Made by a program: the position numbers and the translations under genes. A DNA stretch of 64,000 nt, taken from the NCBI GenBank assembly GCA_031772625.1, contig CM062818.1, forward strand, positions 1,676,684,667-1,676,748,666, read 5' to 3'. The notes under the pieces are model-generated. The model saw only the letters and a list, made by a program, of their open reading frames with translations, was not told the origin of the DNA and ran no database searches. The DNA comes from Pinus tabuliformis. Lineage: Eukaryota > Streptophyta > Pinopsida > Pinales > Pinaceae. This document shows positions 32,580-46,093 of this stretch, in pieces. Each line of letters begins with the position of its first letter. The first letter of the stretch is position 1.

Positions 32580-34478
32580 TCCTTTTCAATGATGAATATT
32601 CACTCACTTTACCATAGATATTATTAGTGTGTAACTAGATGACTCATCAATACCACATCCCAAAAACCATATCTCATTTTACAATTAAAATATTTTATTT
32701 GAATTCAATTTTATAGTAATAAAATCTAATATATAGTCATTACATATAAGTTAAGATCTATTTTACCTTATAAATTAAAATAATGATTTTGTAACTATAT
32801 TTAAATTAAATTAAAAATAATAAAAAAAGATTAATACTTACAATAGACTTAGACTTACAATATAACGATATTTTCAATCATGAATAGTCATAGTCACTTT
32901 ACCATAGATATTATTAGGGTGTAAATAGGCTTTGTTACAGGACCATCAATACTGGATGACCATAGATACCATGACTCATCAATACCACACCCAAAAACCA
33001 TATCTCATTTTACAATTAAAACATTTTATAAATATTTTATTTAAAGTCAATTTTATAATCATAACTTTCCAGACAACTCCTTTGCCTCGTTAGACTATGG
33101 GTATAATCATTAGTTATAAGTTAGATCCATTTTACCTTATAACTAAAATAATGGTTGTGTAGCTATATTTAAATTTAATTAATAAGAATATAAAAACTTT
33201 AATACCTACAATAGACTTACAATATAACAATATTTTCAATCATGAATATTCACACTCACTTTGCCATATTAACATGTAATAGGCTTTGTTACAGGACCAC
33301 CAATAGCATAACTCATCAATACCACATCCCAAAAACCATATCTCATTTTACAATTAAAATATTTTTAAAATATTTTATTTGAATTCAGGTTTATAGTAAT
33401 AAATCTAAAAGGAAAAATAAAATTATAATTATTTTTGAGATATATTTAAACTATTTATCACATTAAAATATATATTACATCCCAAAAATCATGGCTCATT
33501 TCACAATCAAAATATTTTACAAATATTTTATTTGAATTCAATTTTAAAATAGCAAAATGTAAAAGAAAAAAAATAGTATAACTATTTTTAGATATATGTA
33601 AACCCTTTATCACATTAGATTATATAAGATATAAATAGTATCTATAAATTACGATTAATTTTACTATAGAAATTAAAATAATTTTTTTTAATCATATTTA
33701 AATTTCATTAATAAGCACATAAAAACTTAATACTTACAATATCCATTTTAACTTTGAATTCACCATGTGTTGAAAGCGATAAGATATTTGAGATGCAAAA
33801 TATCTTAGGATACAAATACCATGAGTAATACCATGAATTGTCATAAACTTGGAGCAAGTAACAAAGTTTACCTTAACTACCCAACAAAAATTAATTAAAA
33901 AACAATAACTTAGAATTTTTATTTTAACATAAGGTATTTTTATTTTTATTTCAAATTTCCATTAACCACACGACAAAAAATGATATAAAAATAACATAGA
34001 AATTATATCTTAATATAGTATTATTTTTATTTTATTTTATTTTATTTTGAAGAGGGTGGGCAACAAGATTTTTAACTATGGATGTTCACTCACCCCCACT
34101 TTACCATAGATATTATTAACTTGTAAATAGACTTTGTTACAATACCATAACATGGGCCAATACCATCACTAGTCAATATCACATTTCCCAAAACCATTTA
34201 TCACTTCACAATCAAATTATTTTATAAAAATATATATATTTAATGTGATTTTATTAGTTTTTTGTGGCAAGAGAGCATAAAATGGAAGAGATGTTGTAAT
34301 TTCCTATTATATTATGTTATCTAAACATTTTGACTTGGTCAAAGTATATATACATTAATTAAAACGTGTTTTAAGGTTATCTAGTAAACTTCTATAAGCA
34401 TCAAGACACTTCACTTATGGTAGATTACATATTTCCAAGATTTAAAATTATTAAAAAAAATAATTTAACTTTATTTTA

Positions 34479-34480
<2 letters not shown>
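32580..34480. repeat. AT-rich tandem repeats of about 335 bp, degenerate
   Basis: A block containing ACTCATCAATACCACA and CCATATCTCATTTTACAATTAAAA recurs starting near 32641, 32973 and 33310, and more weakly near 33480 and 34165. No gene seen. Confidence 0.7.

Positions 34481-34517
<37 letters not shown>
34481..34517. repeat. (ATT)n microsatellite
   Basis: About 12 TTA/ATT repeats. Confidence 0.95.
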
Positions 34518-34521
<4 letters not shown>

Positions 34522-34698
34522 CGATATAAAAAAATAAACATCTAACATTTTTTTTATACCATATTATCAGTGTTATTCAATTTTAAGGTCAAAATACTGC
34601 AAGTTTCAATACCATATACTAAAAAAAAATATAACTCATCTTTGTATTACACGCTTAATTAATTAATTTAATTAGAATAATAAAGATCACCTTAACAA

Positions 34699-34700
<2 letters not shown>

Positions 34701-34752
<52 letters not shown>
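34701..34752. repeat. (TA)n microsatellite
   Basis: About 25 TA repeats. Confidence 0.95.
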
Positions 34753-34754
<2 letters not shown>

Positions 34755-35068
34755 AATATTAAATTCTACCCATTTACCATTGGTAATTAGTGAGGTTAAT
34801 GCCTCACTCTATATTATTATTATTATCTAGTTTTAAGATCACAGTCACCCACGTGTATGAGACCCCTTGTTTGTACGACAAGGGACCCATCTTAACTGAG
34901 TGATTTGAATACTAAATCTATAAATCGATAAATGTATGACCCTGAAAAAACACATGATTTTATAATGTCTTGGATCTCTGATGTTTTGAAACACATTGTT
35001 TTATAGTCTTGGATCTCTAAAGCTTTGAGTAAAGCCCATTGGGAAACAAGTGCATTTGAAATGGTCTA

Positions 35069-35390
35069 ATGGAGATTATTCCAAATGATATCGTTCTTGA
35101 GTGCTTGTTGAGAGTACCTTACAAATCACACTATACGTTGAAAGCTGTCTGCAGAAGTTGGGAGGCTACGGTGAGTAGCCCTAAATTCTATGAAGATAGA
35201 AAAATATCACGAGCAAGTGAGTACCTGCTCTACTTGATTCAAAAATACCAGATCGCATCACGATCACCATTATGCATGCTTAGTAATGGTATATGACCCT
35301 GTGAAGCACACCTGGGAAAACCTACATCATCCTCAGTGTTCTACTAGTATCATTCTATGCAAAAGCAGGGATATGTCACTTTCATATCAC
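35069..35390 (+). pseudogene. F-box/kelch gene fragment
   Basis: The ATG at 35069 opens an F-box motif (EIIPNDIVLECLLRVPYKSH, then LKAVCRSWEATVSSPKFYEDRK), typical of plant F-box/kelch proteins that act as substrate adaptors of SCF ubiquitin ligases. A stop comes after 75 residues, but a +1 change of frame continues the expected kelch region as VYDPVKHTWENLHHP. The remaining about 270 residues of such a protein are missing. This is the only trace of a host gene in the window. Truncated and probably dead. Confidence 0.8.
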
Positions 35391-36761
35391 CAACACTTTC
35401 CATGCCCTTAATTGCAACTTTCAGCAATTCCATTCATTTTTCATGGTCTAGTTACAAGGAAAATTTTAAGAACCACCATAAATTTATATGTATAATAAAT
35501 GCGCTAATCCCCATGATACATAGGAAAAATGGGAGGTGATTTTATCAATAATATAATATGTATATATAATTTTTTTGACGAATCTCTCACCAGATTATAT
35601 TATCTTGTATCGTGATGGAGAATCTTTCACTGAATTATAAAATCTTGTAAGATCTTGGCAAATCTTTTACTGAATAATAAAACATTGTGAAGCCTTGGCG
35701 AATGTTTTGTTAAAGTATGAAACCATATATGATAATAAGAAAACATATTCATTAAACTGTAATATACTAACATACATGTTTGGAAAAAAGAAACATAATT
35801 TTCTCTTCCTACAGACAATGTTGCAAGTTTTAGTGGTCGTGTTTGTCAAGGTTCTTACAATACGCTCTTTCATAACTTTATATTAGTTTTGATAATATTC
35901 TACAACAAAGTTCTTGTAGGTGTTGATATTGACAACGAGTTCTGTCAAGGTAGGAGACATTAATCTTTTCTCTACAACTTTTGTCAAGCTAACACCTTTT
36001 TCAAGTTATCAAATTTCTTTCTTATTCCATAGACTCCAACTACGAGATAAAAAGAAACACATCAAGTTTGTTTACCCCAACATGCCAACAAGTAGCAAGC
36101 CCCAACTATATTATATAAGAAAGTATTAGGTATCCCAAAGGCTTGAAGGGGATCTAATTGAAAGAAGTGACGATTGTGAGAATCCTTCCAATCAATATAT
36201 GAATATATAAATGTAGATTTATTATTATTTTAATTGGAAATCTTCAATTAAATAATAAAATTTAATTATGTCTCTCCCAATCTAAATTGTTATTAGCATA
36301 ATTCACTACCCTCATACGTCTCACATTTTTTAACAGCGTTTTAACATGTAGATTAATTTCCTTTTTGGTGAACAATCTCCACTTTTAGGAAAATATGGTG
36401 CAGTGGCTCCAAGCCCTACAGATCATTAGGACACACTAAGAATAGCACAGAAGAAGATGAAAGGTTGTACAAACCAGCTTATTTTTCAAACAACTAATCC
36501 AACATCAGTACCTAAGCTTTTTCATCAAGATATCATATTAAGAATGTTTGAAAATGGTGAGAAATATTCTACGAGGGTGATGCGAAAAAGGTGATAAGGT
36601 TTCATTGTTTTGAATTTTTTTTGTTAAATCAGAAAAAGTTAAAAACCAATATTAATGGAGATATTGGTATTTTTAATAATTTTGTGAAGTGACTAAATGT
36701 AGCTTTAACCATTCACCTTAAGATGTTTTTACAATATAATTCCCTAAGTCTATTTAATATC
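35391..36761. other. AT-rich, gene-less stretch
   Basis: No coding domain. A degenerate unit of about 50 bp (AATCTTTTACTGAAT..TAAAA.CTTGTGA..TCTTGGC) recurs three or four times at 35580-35720. Confidence 0.5.
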
Positions 36762-36772
36762 TTCATTATCAT
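36762..36772. repeat. Target site duplication of the poly(A)-tailed insertion, left copy
   Basis: TTCATTATCAT, repeated at 38242-38252. Confidence 0.8.
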
Positions 36773-37081
36773 TCCCAGATGCGGGTGCATACGGGCTATG
36801 GGAATGGCACGCGCCATCACGTGGGCAGGTGGCATGCCCACGGCGTCCAGTGGTACCACGCGCAGAGGGGCATTAACCCGCTTGAATGCAGGGGAAGGAA
36901 GGCATTAATACCTGTCTACTCAGCTCGAGGGAGAACGCTGGACTTCGACGCTGTGATGAGGTTTAAACTGAGCAAGCTGGCTCGGCAAGAGAGTATGAGT
37001 GAGCATAATAATGAGACCCTGCTCTGCTCAGACGGAAATGGGAATGAGGATCTGAGAGGTGTGCCGTCGGTTTGCAAGCCT

Positions 37082-37195
37082 GGTGTTGATTCTTGGCGCT
37101 GGTGTTGATTCTTGCCGCTGGTGTTGGTTCTGGGCGCTGGGGTCGGTTCTTGGCACTGGTGTTGGTTCTTGGGGCTGGTATTAATTTTGGTCATT
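37082..37195 (+). repeat. 19-bp tandem repeat, about 5.5 copies
   Basis: Units of the form GGTGTTGRTTCTTGGCGCT with point differences, inside the retroposed block. It encodes a Trp/Leu/Val-rich stretch in the plus frames. Confidence 0.85.
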
Positions 37196-37855
37196 GTTGA
37201 AGCTCAGAGTGCCTGTGTAGGAAGGGGCGCAGAAATGCCGAGAGCAAGACCGCGTATGGGCAGCCGAAGAGGGGGAATTCAGGGCAGGGCCCTACCGCAG
37301 AACGATTACTATTCGCCCTCTTCCTCCCTCGAGGTAACTTCGCTGCCTCAGAGATTTCAGGGCAGCAATGAGGAGGAGGGGGGGCATCATGGCAGAAGCC
37401 CGAATTCTGAAGAAGGGCAGCGGGAGCCCCCCATGCTCAGGTATCGGCTCCCCTGCCCTCAAGTCAATTCCACTTTGGTTGTTTCGATAGCGGTCGAGCC
37501 TGGAGTCACTCAGAATGTGGAGGTCGAGCCTCTGCCGGAAGGGCAGCGCTCCAGCAGGGAGAATTCCCCTATTGCGTGCCTTCCGGTTGGAGCTGGAACG
37601 GGTTGGTCGGCACATGGACGTGAACCTGGGCCGAGTTGGTTTGCGCCTGGTTGTGAACACAGGCTGGATCTTGAGCGCCCTGCCACCAACTATGACCCGG
37701 ATGCTGGCCCTTCTACGCATGCTGATTATGCTGGTCCGAGCAGGCCAGCTCGAGAGGGAAGCCCAGATGCGGTCATCCAGCTTTCAGATTCAGAGGACAC
37801 GCTCCGTTTTGGGTGTCGAATTGCAGAGGCACCCCAGACTACTGATGAGGATTGA
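37112..37855 (+). CDS. Open frame in retroposed block, unrecognised
   Basis: 247 codons. The first about 30 residues are from the 19-bp repeat; the rest is rich in Pro, Gly, Ser, Arg and Glu with no recognised domain. The C-terminus has VIQLSDSED, hydrophobic residues followed by acidic ones, which looks like a SUMO-interacting motif. An alternative frame (36779-37108) opens the block. The sense strand is the one ending in the poly(A) run, which favours this direction. It may not be a protein that was ever made. Confidence 0.35.
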   Translation: MPLVLVLGAGVGSWHWCWFLGLVLILVIVEAQSACVGRGAEMPRARPRMGSRRGGIQGRALPQNDYYSPSSSLEVTSLPQRFQGSNEEEGGHHGRSPNSEEGQREPPMLRYRLPCPQVNSTLVVSIAVEPGVTQNVEVEPLPEGQRSSRENSPIACLPVGAGTGWSAHGREPGPSWFAPGCEHRLDLERPATNYDPDAGPSTHADYAGPSRPAREGSPDAVIQLSDSEDTLRFGCRIAEAPQTTDED

Positions 37856-38241
37856 ACTCGCCCCGGTAGTCTCTGTTATTTTTGTTGGGATCTCGATGTG
37901 TTTCTCGACTATGTGGCGGCATTATCTCTGTCAATGTGTCGAATGTAATGTTTAGGTGTCAACTGTAATGGTTCAGGTGTCATTGGTCTTTGTCCAGATG
38001 TCTGTTTGTCTTTGTCTGGGCCAGTCCATGGCCCTGGTGTCATGGTGTCGTTTCAGTCATTTTATGTTATGTAACTGTGTCGGCTACAATTCCAATTTTG
38101 AATCCTTTCAATTTTGGATCTGATAACAGGGCAAGGCAAGGGCTGACAGGAAAATTTTCTTAGCCTTGCCCAATGTACTCTATTTTGTATTTTTGATTTG
38201 TACGATAATAGAATTAAGCATATTCAGAAAAAAAAAAATAT

Positions 38242-38252
38242 TTCATTATCAT
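38242..38252. repeat. Target site duplication of the poly(A)-tailed insertion, right copy
   Basis: TTCATTATCAT directly after the A-rich tail. Confidence 0.8.
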
Positions 38253-38379
38253 AAAGGCAACCTATATCTATCTTAACTCCACATCTACCACCATTAGGGG
38301 GGTGAAATCTATTTATCCCTCTGAGCACTTGGTAGACCCAAAATTAAGATGGATCTAAGATGATAGAATTTCCCCTTTA

Positions 38380-39255
38380 AATAGTCTATGCTCACATGAA
38401 TACCATGGTATTACCATGGGTCAATACCATGGGTTATCATAAACATGGAGCTTAAAAATTACTATTAGTAATTTATAAAAATTAATAAAATTAATAATTG
38501 ATTTTTATTTTATTTTTTATTTTAACCAAGTTAAAATGTTTAACATAGATTAAAATACAACATCCATTTTTACTCTTGATCCAAGAGAGGGATCAAATAT
38601 TTTTCCACTCTATGCTAGTTTGCATATCATGATATTTGATCCCTCTCGGGGTTAGTATATGCAGTGTCAAGATGATCTGTGCTGGTTTAATTCCCCCATA
38701 TAAAGAGGCTACATTCCAGGTGAATACCATGGGTCAATTCCATGTGCCATTTTTATTATTAATACTAATATTAGGGTTAATAATGTTTTTTTTGCATGGT
38801 ATTAACAATAATCTAGCCCATGGTAATAGTCTATGCTTACATGAATACCATGGTATTACCATGGGTCAATACCACAGGTTATGATAAACCTGGAGCTTAA
38901 AAATTACTATTAGTAATTTAGTTAATAAAATTAATAATTGATTTTTTTTTTTTAACCAAGTTAAAATGTTTAACATACATTAAAATACAACATCCATTTT
39001 TACTCTTGATCCACGAGAGGGATCAAATATTTTTTCACTCTATGCTAGTTTGCATATCACGATATTTGATCCCTCTTAGGGCTTGGTAGATCCAGAGTAA
39101 AGATGGATCTATGATGTTTAATTCCCCCATATAAATAGGCTACATTCCACGTGAATACGTTGGGTCAATACCATGTGCCTTTTTTTATTTTTATTAATAC
39201 TAATATTAGGGTTAATAATGTTTTTTTGCATGGTATTAATAATAATCTAGCCCAT
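38380..39255. repeat. Tandem duplication, about 445 bp x 2
   Basis: 38380-38824 and 38825-39255 are similar throughout. Each contains the palindrome CCATGGTATTACCATGG (38403-38419 and 38848-38864). No gene. Confidence 0.8.
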
Positions 39256-39289
39256 GGTATTTCGTCCATAGTATTTTGCCCATAGGTTT

Positions 39290-39800
39290 CACCTAAATAT
39301 AATGCATTTTTTGAGTGTTCGTAAATATAACGTGACTTATGGAACAAATATAAAAAATGTTTTATTTGTTTACCATACCTCGTTTATTTATATTTTTATT
39401 AATATACCATACCTCTTTTACAAATATGTATTTGGCCCATAGGATTCACTTAAATAAAACCTCTTTTTTGAACCTTCATAAATAGAAAGAGGGTTATGGA
39501 CTAAATATAAAAAGAGGTTTTCTTTATTTACCATACTACTAGTTTATTTATATTTTTATTTATTTACCATACATTTTGAGTAAATATAAAAAAAAGATTT
39601 TATTTATTTACCATACCTCCACTTTATTTATATTTTTATTTGTTTACACCCTTGCATGTATATAAGGTGACTTATGGAGTAAATATAAAAAATGTTTTAT
39701 TTATTTACCATACCTCTCATTTATTTCTATTTTTATTAATTTACCATACCTCTTTTATAAACATGGTATTTGGCCCATAGGATTCACTTAAATAAAACCT
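39290..39800. repeat. Degenerate AT-rich tandem repeats
   Basis: The phrase AAATATAAAAAATGTTTTAT, then TTACCATACCTC, then TTTATTTATATTTTTATT recurs about five times at irregular 60-130-bp spacing. Confidence 0.7.
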
Positions 39801-42800
39801 ATTCTTGAAAATTAGGGAAAATGGAAGGTTGTAACTCCTAATTTGAAGGGCTAAATTTACCTTTTTTAACCTCTCCCTTAAAATAAGGTGGGCTAATTGA
39901 GGCGATTTGTAAAAATGTACTATGATACAAAATATTCACCGACTAAAAATTTAAAACCCCTTAATTTCGCCAAAGGGCGAACATTCGCCCCTAAAATTTT
40001 CCATAGACTAGTTACCTCTAGATCTCCTAGCATTCCAACATATTTGAGCATGGTTTTCTGTTGCTTCACGAGTCTTCCACAAGGAACAAGTGTAGCTCAT
40101 TTTTTTCTTGATACACCTACTAAATGTTTGGTCCCAATGAGTATGTACATGAATATTTGAAAACTAATTCATTCAAGTCTTCACTTCATTGCATTCATAC
40201 ACCTTCCAAGTTTAGACATCCCTTTCTCTACCTCCCTAATCTCTTGTGTGATCCATTGCTAGGAAAGACTTCCTTGGAGGAAGACTTTCAAGACTTATGG
40301 AATCTTATAGCAAATGAATTCCTCTATCTTTCTCCAAATATCGTAATACATTTGTCATAACATAAATCATAGTGATATATGTATGTTATCAAGTTCTAGT
40401 ACCACCCAATGGTCTTGTCTCTAGGATTTTAGCTTCACAAAAATCGTTTATCCTTATTCTACATATCATCATCTCACATGTATCAAAAGAATCTTGTTTC
40501 CATGAGATTAATCATAATAATTTAAACAAAATATTCTTCCTTTCTTTTCTATTTTTTAATCTTTCTTCATATAATAATCATATTTCATCAATACAAGATT
40601 CTTCTCATGATGTTTGACTCCACCATATCATAGTAATTATCCTTCATTACCATAAAAAGGAAATTTCAATTTTAATATATGATTTCAATAAGCCAAATTT
40701 TTGCAGGTATTCATATATTACATCTCTTCAATGCAAGATATTTAACATCCCTTTATGCGATCTTAGAATTATTACACAAACACTAATTCAATAATTATTA
40801 ATTGAGTTTAAAAAATAAAAAATGAATCTAGCCTTGCATTATTTATTTCCATCACAATCATTTCAAGCATTCCATAAGGCATCTAAACGTTTATTCCAAC
40901 AACCAAAGGGTCAAAATTAGAAGATACATAGCTCTGAATTCATGAGTAATTACCTTCCAATTTTCTTAGCAAGATGAGGGGTTCATGCCACTCACTCCAA
41001 TACTCAATAGTTCCTCAAAATTATTAGAAGATATTTATTTTCATTATATTCAATCATGAAATTGATTGACTCATACAAGCATGCATGCACTTAATGCATC
41101 CAACATATGTAGCATCCTGAGCCATAATATGAATTCCATGACCCAATCTTTCCATAGTAACTAGTAGATGCATAAGAAAGATTCTAGCAATATTTACACA
41201 ATGAAGGCTTCTTTCCTTTGTCATAACCTATAAGGTATTAATGAAAAACTTTCTTTCATATATCAACATTTCCATACAATTTTCACATTAACCAAGAAAA
41301 ATGAATCCTTCAATCACATGTTTGTAACCAACAAAATCAACAATATATGACAGAATTAGAATCACTTGTCACAAGCTTAGAAAATATTGAGCCAATACTC
41401 ATAGACTCATGAACACCATTGTAGTCCCTAAATTTTCTTCATACATCCCACTATTTCATGTACTCTCTCCATGCATTACCATTTTTATTATATTATGAGA
41501 ACATTATTCAATCATTTAATGTTTCTTCAACATAAAATCTCAATGCATGCACATATTATTAAGATTTTACTGAATCATTTTGTGGTTACAATTTTCTTCC
41601 TTAACCTTACCCATTTTTGGCATACATGCAATACATGAATTAATTTGAAAAGAAAAAAAAGGCATCATATTCAGCTAAAAGGAATTAGTACCCAATTCCT
41701 TTACCTTTTTACCTTTTCTTTCTACTTTCCTTACTTGTCTACCATCACATGCATTCTCAGCTAAGATAATTTCAAGTAGTTTAGTTGGCTTATTAACATA
41801 CTTGATATTGGAACTTTGAACAACCCCTGAAATTATCTCAACCTCACATATTAGTCACAACTCTATCATTTCATCTACTTACAACCATGTTTAAATTAAT
41901 ATTCATAGAGGGAATCTATACTATGTATCCAATTCATATCTTCAAACAATGCCTTCAGTTATGCACCCAAACATGTTCATATACATATTTTCATTGATAA
42001 GTCATAGCACATATTTAATGTTATTCATACACATTTATTTTTAAATTTAATTTCCAGCCTCTCTTTTTTCAATCATTCACATGTCAAATCTCAGAAGAAT
42101 AAGCTTAAGCTCACTACTTTTATTCATGTGGTAGTTACGAACAACATATCACTCTTGCACACTTTTTATATGAACATTATATGTGACATGGAATTCACCA
42201 GGTAACTTTGTTGTATAAACAAAAACATACCAGGTACAAGTTTCTATTTTCTTACCATTCACACACTCATATTATTTTCATAAATAAAACATATCCTTCA
42301 ATCACAATTTTTAGTTAAGGGAAACTCTCTTACTAATCCATTTTCATAGTTGTGAATTCATTTTCCATATGGCTCATATTTATGAAACCATCCTTGAATG
42401 ATCATTTTCCCACATCTTCTTACTAATGCAACTAACCAAGGTAAGGTTCCAAGATCATTAGTAATTTCATCGCATGGATAGATATATAAATTTTATTAAA
42501 AGAAGAAATGAATTTTCCCAAATTCTTAGCAAGCTCACAACCTAAATTTCTTCTTTGCAATAGTTATGGGGACCCTCCCCCTTACATTCAAGTTCCAATT
42601 AATTGTATCAACACACATTATATCAATACAATTTTCTTAGAAAGTTATCATTCCTTCATGAAATATCTCAAGAATATAGTCATATCATGCACTTAATCAA
42701 GCATTCAGATAATGATTTAAGTATGCATAATATTTAATATTTGTAATTAATAATTCTTAGAACATTTATCTAGAGAAAACCATTGATGGGTAGAAAAAAA

Positions 42801-43460
42801 TTCTTTTTTTCTCAAATCCATAAGATTTTCTACTCTCTAGCAACCTCCAATCAATAGTCTCACATCCCCTCATCATCCTACTTGACCTATGGTAGTGAAG
42901 ACCCCCTTTCTCTTAACACAACAATCCCTAGGGATGTGTCATTATCCTTTTAGGGTCTCCAACTTGTGTTCACAAAGGATGTATTAGATCCCTATGGATT
43001 ATAAGAGTTTTAGTTTCCTTCATGACTCGAGGTACTCTCTAGATCCCACAAAAATAATTGTCCCTAAAATCCTCCCTCCAAGGTTCCAACCTTCCACAAC
43101 GAAACCGAAGAAGAAGTTCCCTTACAACATTGTCACAACATGTACATCAACATGCATACCTACCACTCGTACAATTCTCTCATCATCACCTTATATTCCA
43201 TAGCCTTGATTCCACGGGACTGCATGCAACACGCCTATTAGCTTCACAATCATGCTACCGACTTGTTTAGTTATGGTTGCATCACTTGGCCATAAAAATT
43301 TTCAATTCACTTGGGTTTCCCTAAAGAATCTAGTTAGAATATTGCATGTTTATATTGTTGCATAAAACTCAATTTAGTCATAAAGAAACATCAATGTATT
43401 CATATATACAACAAAATAATTTCAAAATGAAAAATTATAAAAAAATTCAACAAGTCCTAT
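39801..43460. other. AT-rich gene-less stretch
   Basis: No reading frame with a recognisable domain on either strand; base composition is uniform and low in GC. Probably old, decayed repeat DNA. Confidence 0.5.
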
Positions 43461-44036
43461 TTTATGCATGCTTTTAGGATTATGCACAAAACTTGACTTC
43501 CTCTAATCATATATTCTAAAATATCATGAACTATGATTTTAATGTTGGACCAAATGATTAGTAGTATCTCCCCTAACTATGATCCATGCTTCAACTTCTA
43601 GAGCCTCACAGAAGAAAAATTATAGCATAAATGTTAACATGGCATATTTAATACATGATTTTAGGAGGATCTAGGAAGCTCAATTTCCTTTGATCAAATA
43701 TGCTAAAGTATCATGACCCAAGATATAAAAATTAGACCACATGATTAATGAGATTCCCATCACTATCGTCCAAGTTTCAACTTCTAGAATCTCCAAGAAG
43801 AAAAAATATAACAAAAATGTTAGCATGACCTATTTAAATATGCATTTAGGAATCCCAGCTTCCTTTGATCATATTTCCTAAAATTTTAGAACCCAAGATC
43901 TAAAAATTGGACCAAAGGATAAATGGGATTTCAGCGCATTATCATCCAAGTTTCAACTTTTGGAACCTCCCAAAATAAAATTAATAGTAGAAATATGAAC
44001 ATGACATGTTTAAAGAAGAATCTAGGAATCATATCT
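43461..44036. repeat. Degenerate tandem repeat, about 185 bp x 3
   Basis: Units start near 43470, 43665 and 43840 with common phrases CTTCCTYTRATCATAT, AGTTTCAACTTYTRGAA and GTTARCATGRC. Confidence 0.7.
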
Positions 44037-46088
44037 TCCTCAACTAGTGTTGTTACAAAATTTAATACATATAAAACGATATATCCAAATAATATAATGG
44101 CTACAACCATTACAACTTTGTTGACAGTTAAATGTTTTTACGTATAAACTTGTTGAAAAGAGAAATTAAATAATCATGTGTAAGGGATACTTACCTTGAG
44201 TTAAATATTTTGCAATCTTGAACTAAAGAAAGGTGAGCCTCTCTCCAGCCAACCATAGGCTGAAAAAAGTTATAACATTTCTCATAGTTGGCCACCCTCG
44301 AGATAGATCTTGATTCCTTGAGGGAAAGGAGAAATCATGCATTTACCACATAGATTTTAGAAGAGATTTAACACAAAAGTGAAGGTCATTCTTCTCCAAA
44401 CAAAAGAAATAATATCGTTGTTAGCATTTCCATTCCTTGACTAAGCCCATATACGTTCACAAATGACACTCTATACTTTCATAACACAAGGGATTCCTTA
44501 TATGATCTCTACAACCCCTCATATCTCCCTTATACAACACTCTCAATGCCACACGCAAATAAGACAACTACCGATTGTAAAAGCCACCTAGTCTAAGGAA
44601 AAAAAGATACAACACATTTAATTCATGTTACACAATATGTCACCAATTTCCATGCTAATTCAAATATTCATGGTGAGAGAGAGATGCATGGGAGATTAAT
44701 AGAAGAGATAAAAAATAGAATATGAAGAACTAAGAAGAAAAATCCCTTGATTTCACATCGCTCTTATTTTTATAATCACACCTTTGCCCTTCATATTCCC
44801 ATGGTTTTAGCTCCTTGGGAAGACTAACCATCACCTTTGTTAGTGAGAAAATGAACCATCCCTAAGAATTCTCTTGTTAGGCTTTCAAAGACAATGGAGC
44901 GAGATAAGGCCCTCAAGGTCCAATGAAAAATCACACAAAGAGCCACCAAATAGAAGCCCACCAAGCACACTAAGAAAAAGGGAGCAAGAATGAATAAATA
45001 AAATCTCAGCCACCAACACCAACGGAAGTCAGTAAGAGGAAGGAAATTCCAATGGCATGCACATAGCACGTTGACATAGTAGCAGTGGTTAAACAGGAAT
45101 GGGCAGGAGTTGCATGACCTAACGTTATGATGGTGGGAACAAGCATAGATCTCATGACCCATAGTTCTCTACACCACCAACTTGCATGGATTTCAACCTA
45201 GTCTAGGGTTGGAGAGGTGGACATGTATCACCTTCTTGTTCCTCCCACACCATGGCCAAACTTTCAACGAAGAGTTTGGGGGGCATGTACAAGGTTCCAT
45301 GCCACCCACCACGTTAACCTTACATGCTGACTAGATCAACATGTCACCCCTCCACATCAACCCTCATCCATACCACACCCTATGCCATGTAAATCAGTGA
45401 GGTCACCCTTCATGCCTAATCACCACCTGTGACATGGCACCACCATATCAACACATGGCAGGGTCCACCCATCATGTTGACATCATCATGATGTAAGAAT
45501 GACATCAAACCTAAAAAAAATCATAATGGCATCCTCATAAGTGTCACTCTATTTTTTTTATAAAAAGGAATGGGGCCCATTTTTATTGTTATTCTATCCA
45601 CTCATCCTCCAAGTCACGGTCGTGAACTAGCAAACTTGATGAACTTGAATTTGCCTCAGTTTGAACCATCCAACCTAAATTTGTAACCTTGAACCTACAA
45701 ATTGCCTCACCTTCATCGATTTGATTTGATAAACCATTGAGAGAGCTAGAAGTTGGGATAGTTTGAGCAAGTTTGAGCTTGTATAGAAATCATAGTTATC
45801 CTGTGTGAAGAATCACTTTTTCATGCATAAAACCTTGATTTATACATCAATTTGCCTCATCGTTTCATAATCTTAACCCATGTACATCCTCAATAGTCCA
45901 AAATTCACTAATTCTAGTGTAAAATATCATAACACGCCCTAATTTGATATTCACAGATGTTAATTAAGTCACAACTCAACAATTTCGAATTAAACTTCCC
46001 TTCGTCTTACTAGCTAGTCTGGTTGGGCCATGTGGTATTCTCATATTGGCCAACTAAATCTCACTCATAAACTTGATTTATTATCATT
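44037..46088. other. Gene-less stretch left of element 3
   Basis: No domain recognised. The sequence before 46094 continues at 59773 if element 3 is removed. Confidence 0.5.
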
Positions 46089-46093
46089 GTCCT
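46089..46093. repeat. Target site duplication of element 3, left copy
   Basis: GTCCT, repeated at 59768-59772. Confidence 0.9.

Larger units (their letters stand above)
36773..38241 (+). mobile_element. Poly(A)-tailed retroposed insertion (5'-truncated LINE or processed retrocopy)
   Basis: A 1.47-kb block, clearly more GC-rich than its surroundings, flanked by an 11-bp duplication and ending in a run of A (about 38228-38239). These are the signs of LINE-type target-primed insertion. Near the 3' end GGGCAAGGC (38129-38137) pairs perfectly with GCCTTGCCC (38163-38171), a stem-loop of the kind used by some LINE reverse transcriptases. No RT or endonuclease domain remains. It could be the 3' part of an unusual LINE family or a copied cellular mRNA. 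Confidence 0.75.

Noticed and set aside
39897..43270. Several 60-90-codon frames in AT-rich DNA
   Set aside because: Low-complexity composition, no domain and no conservation within the window; expected by chance.
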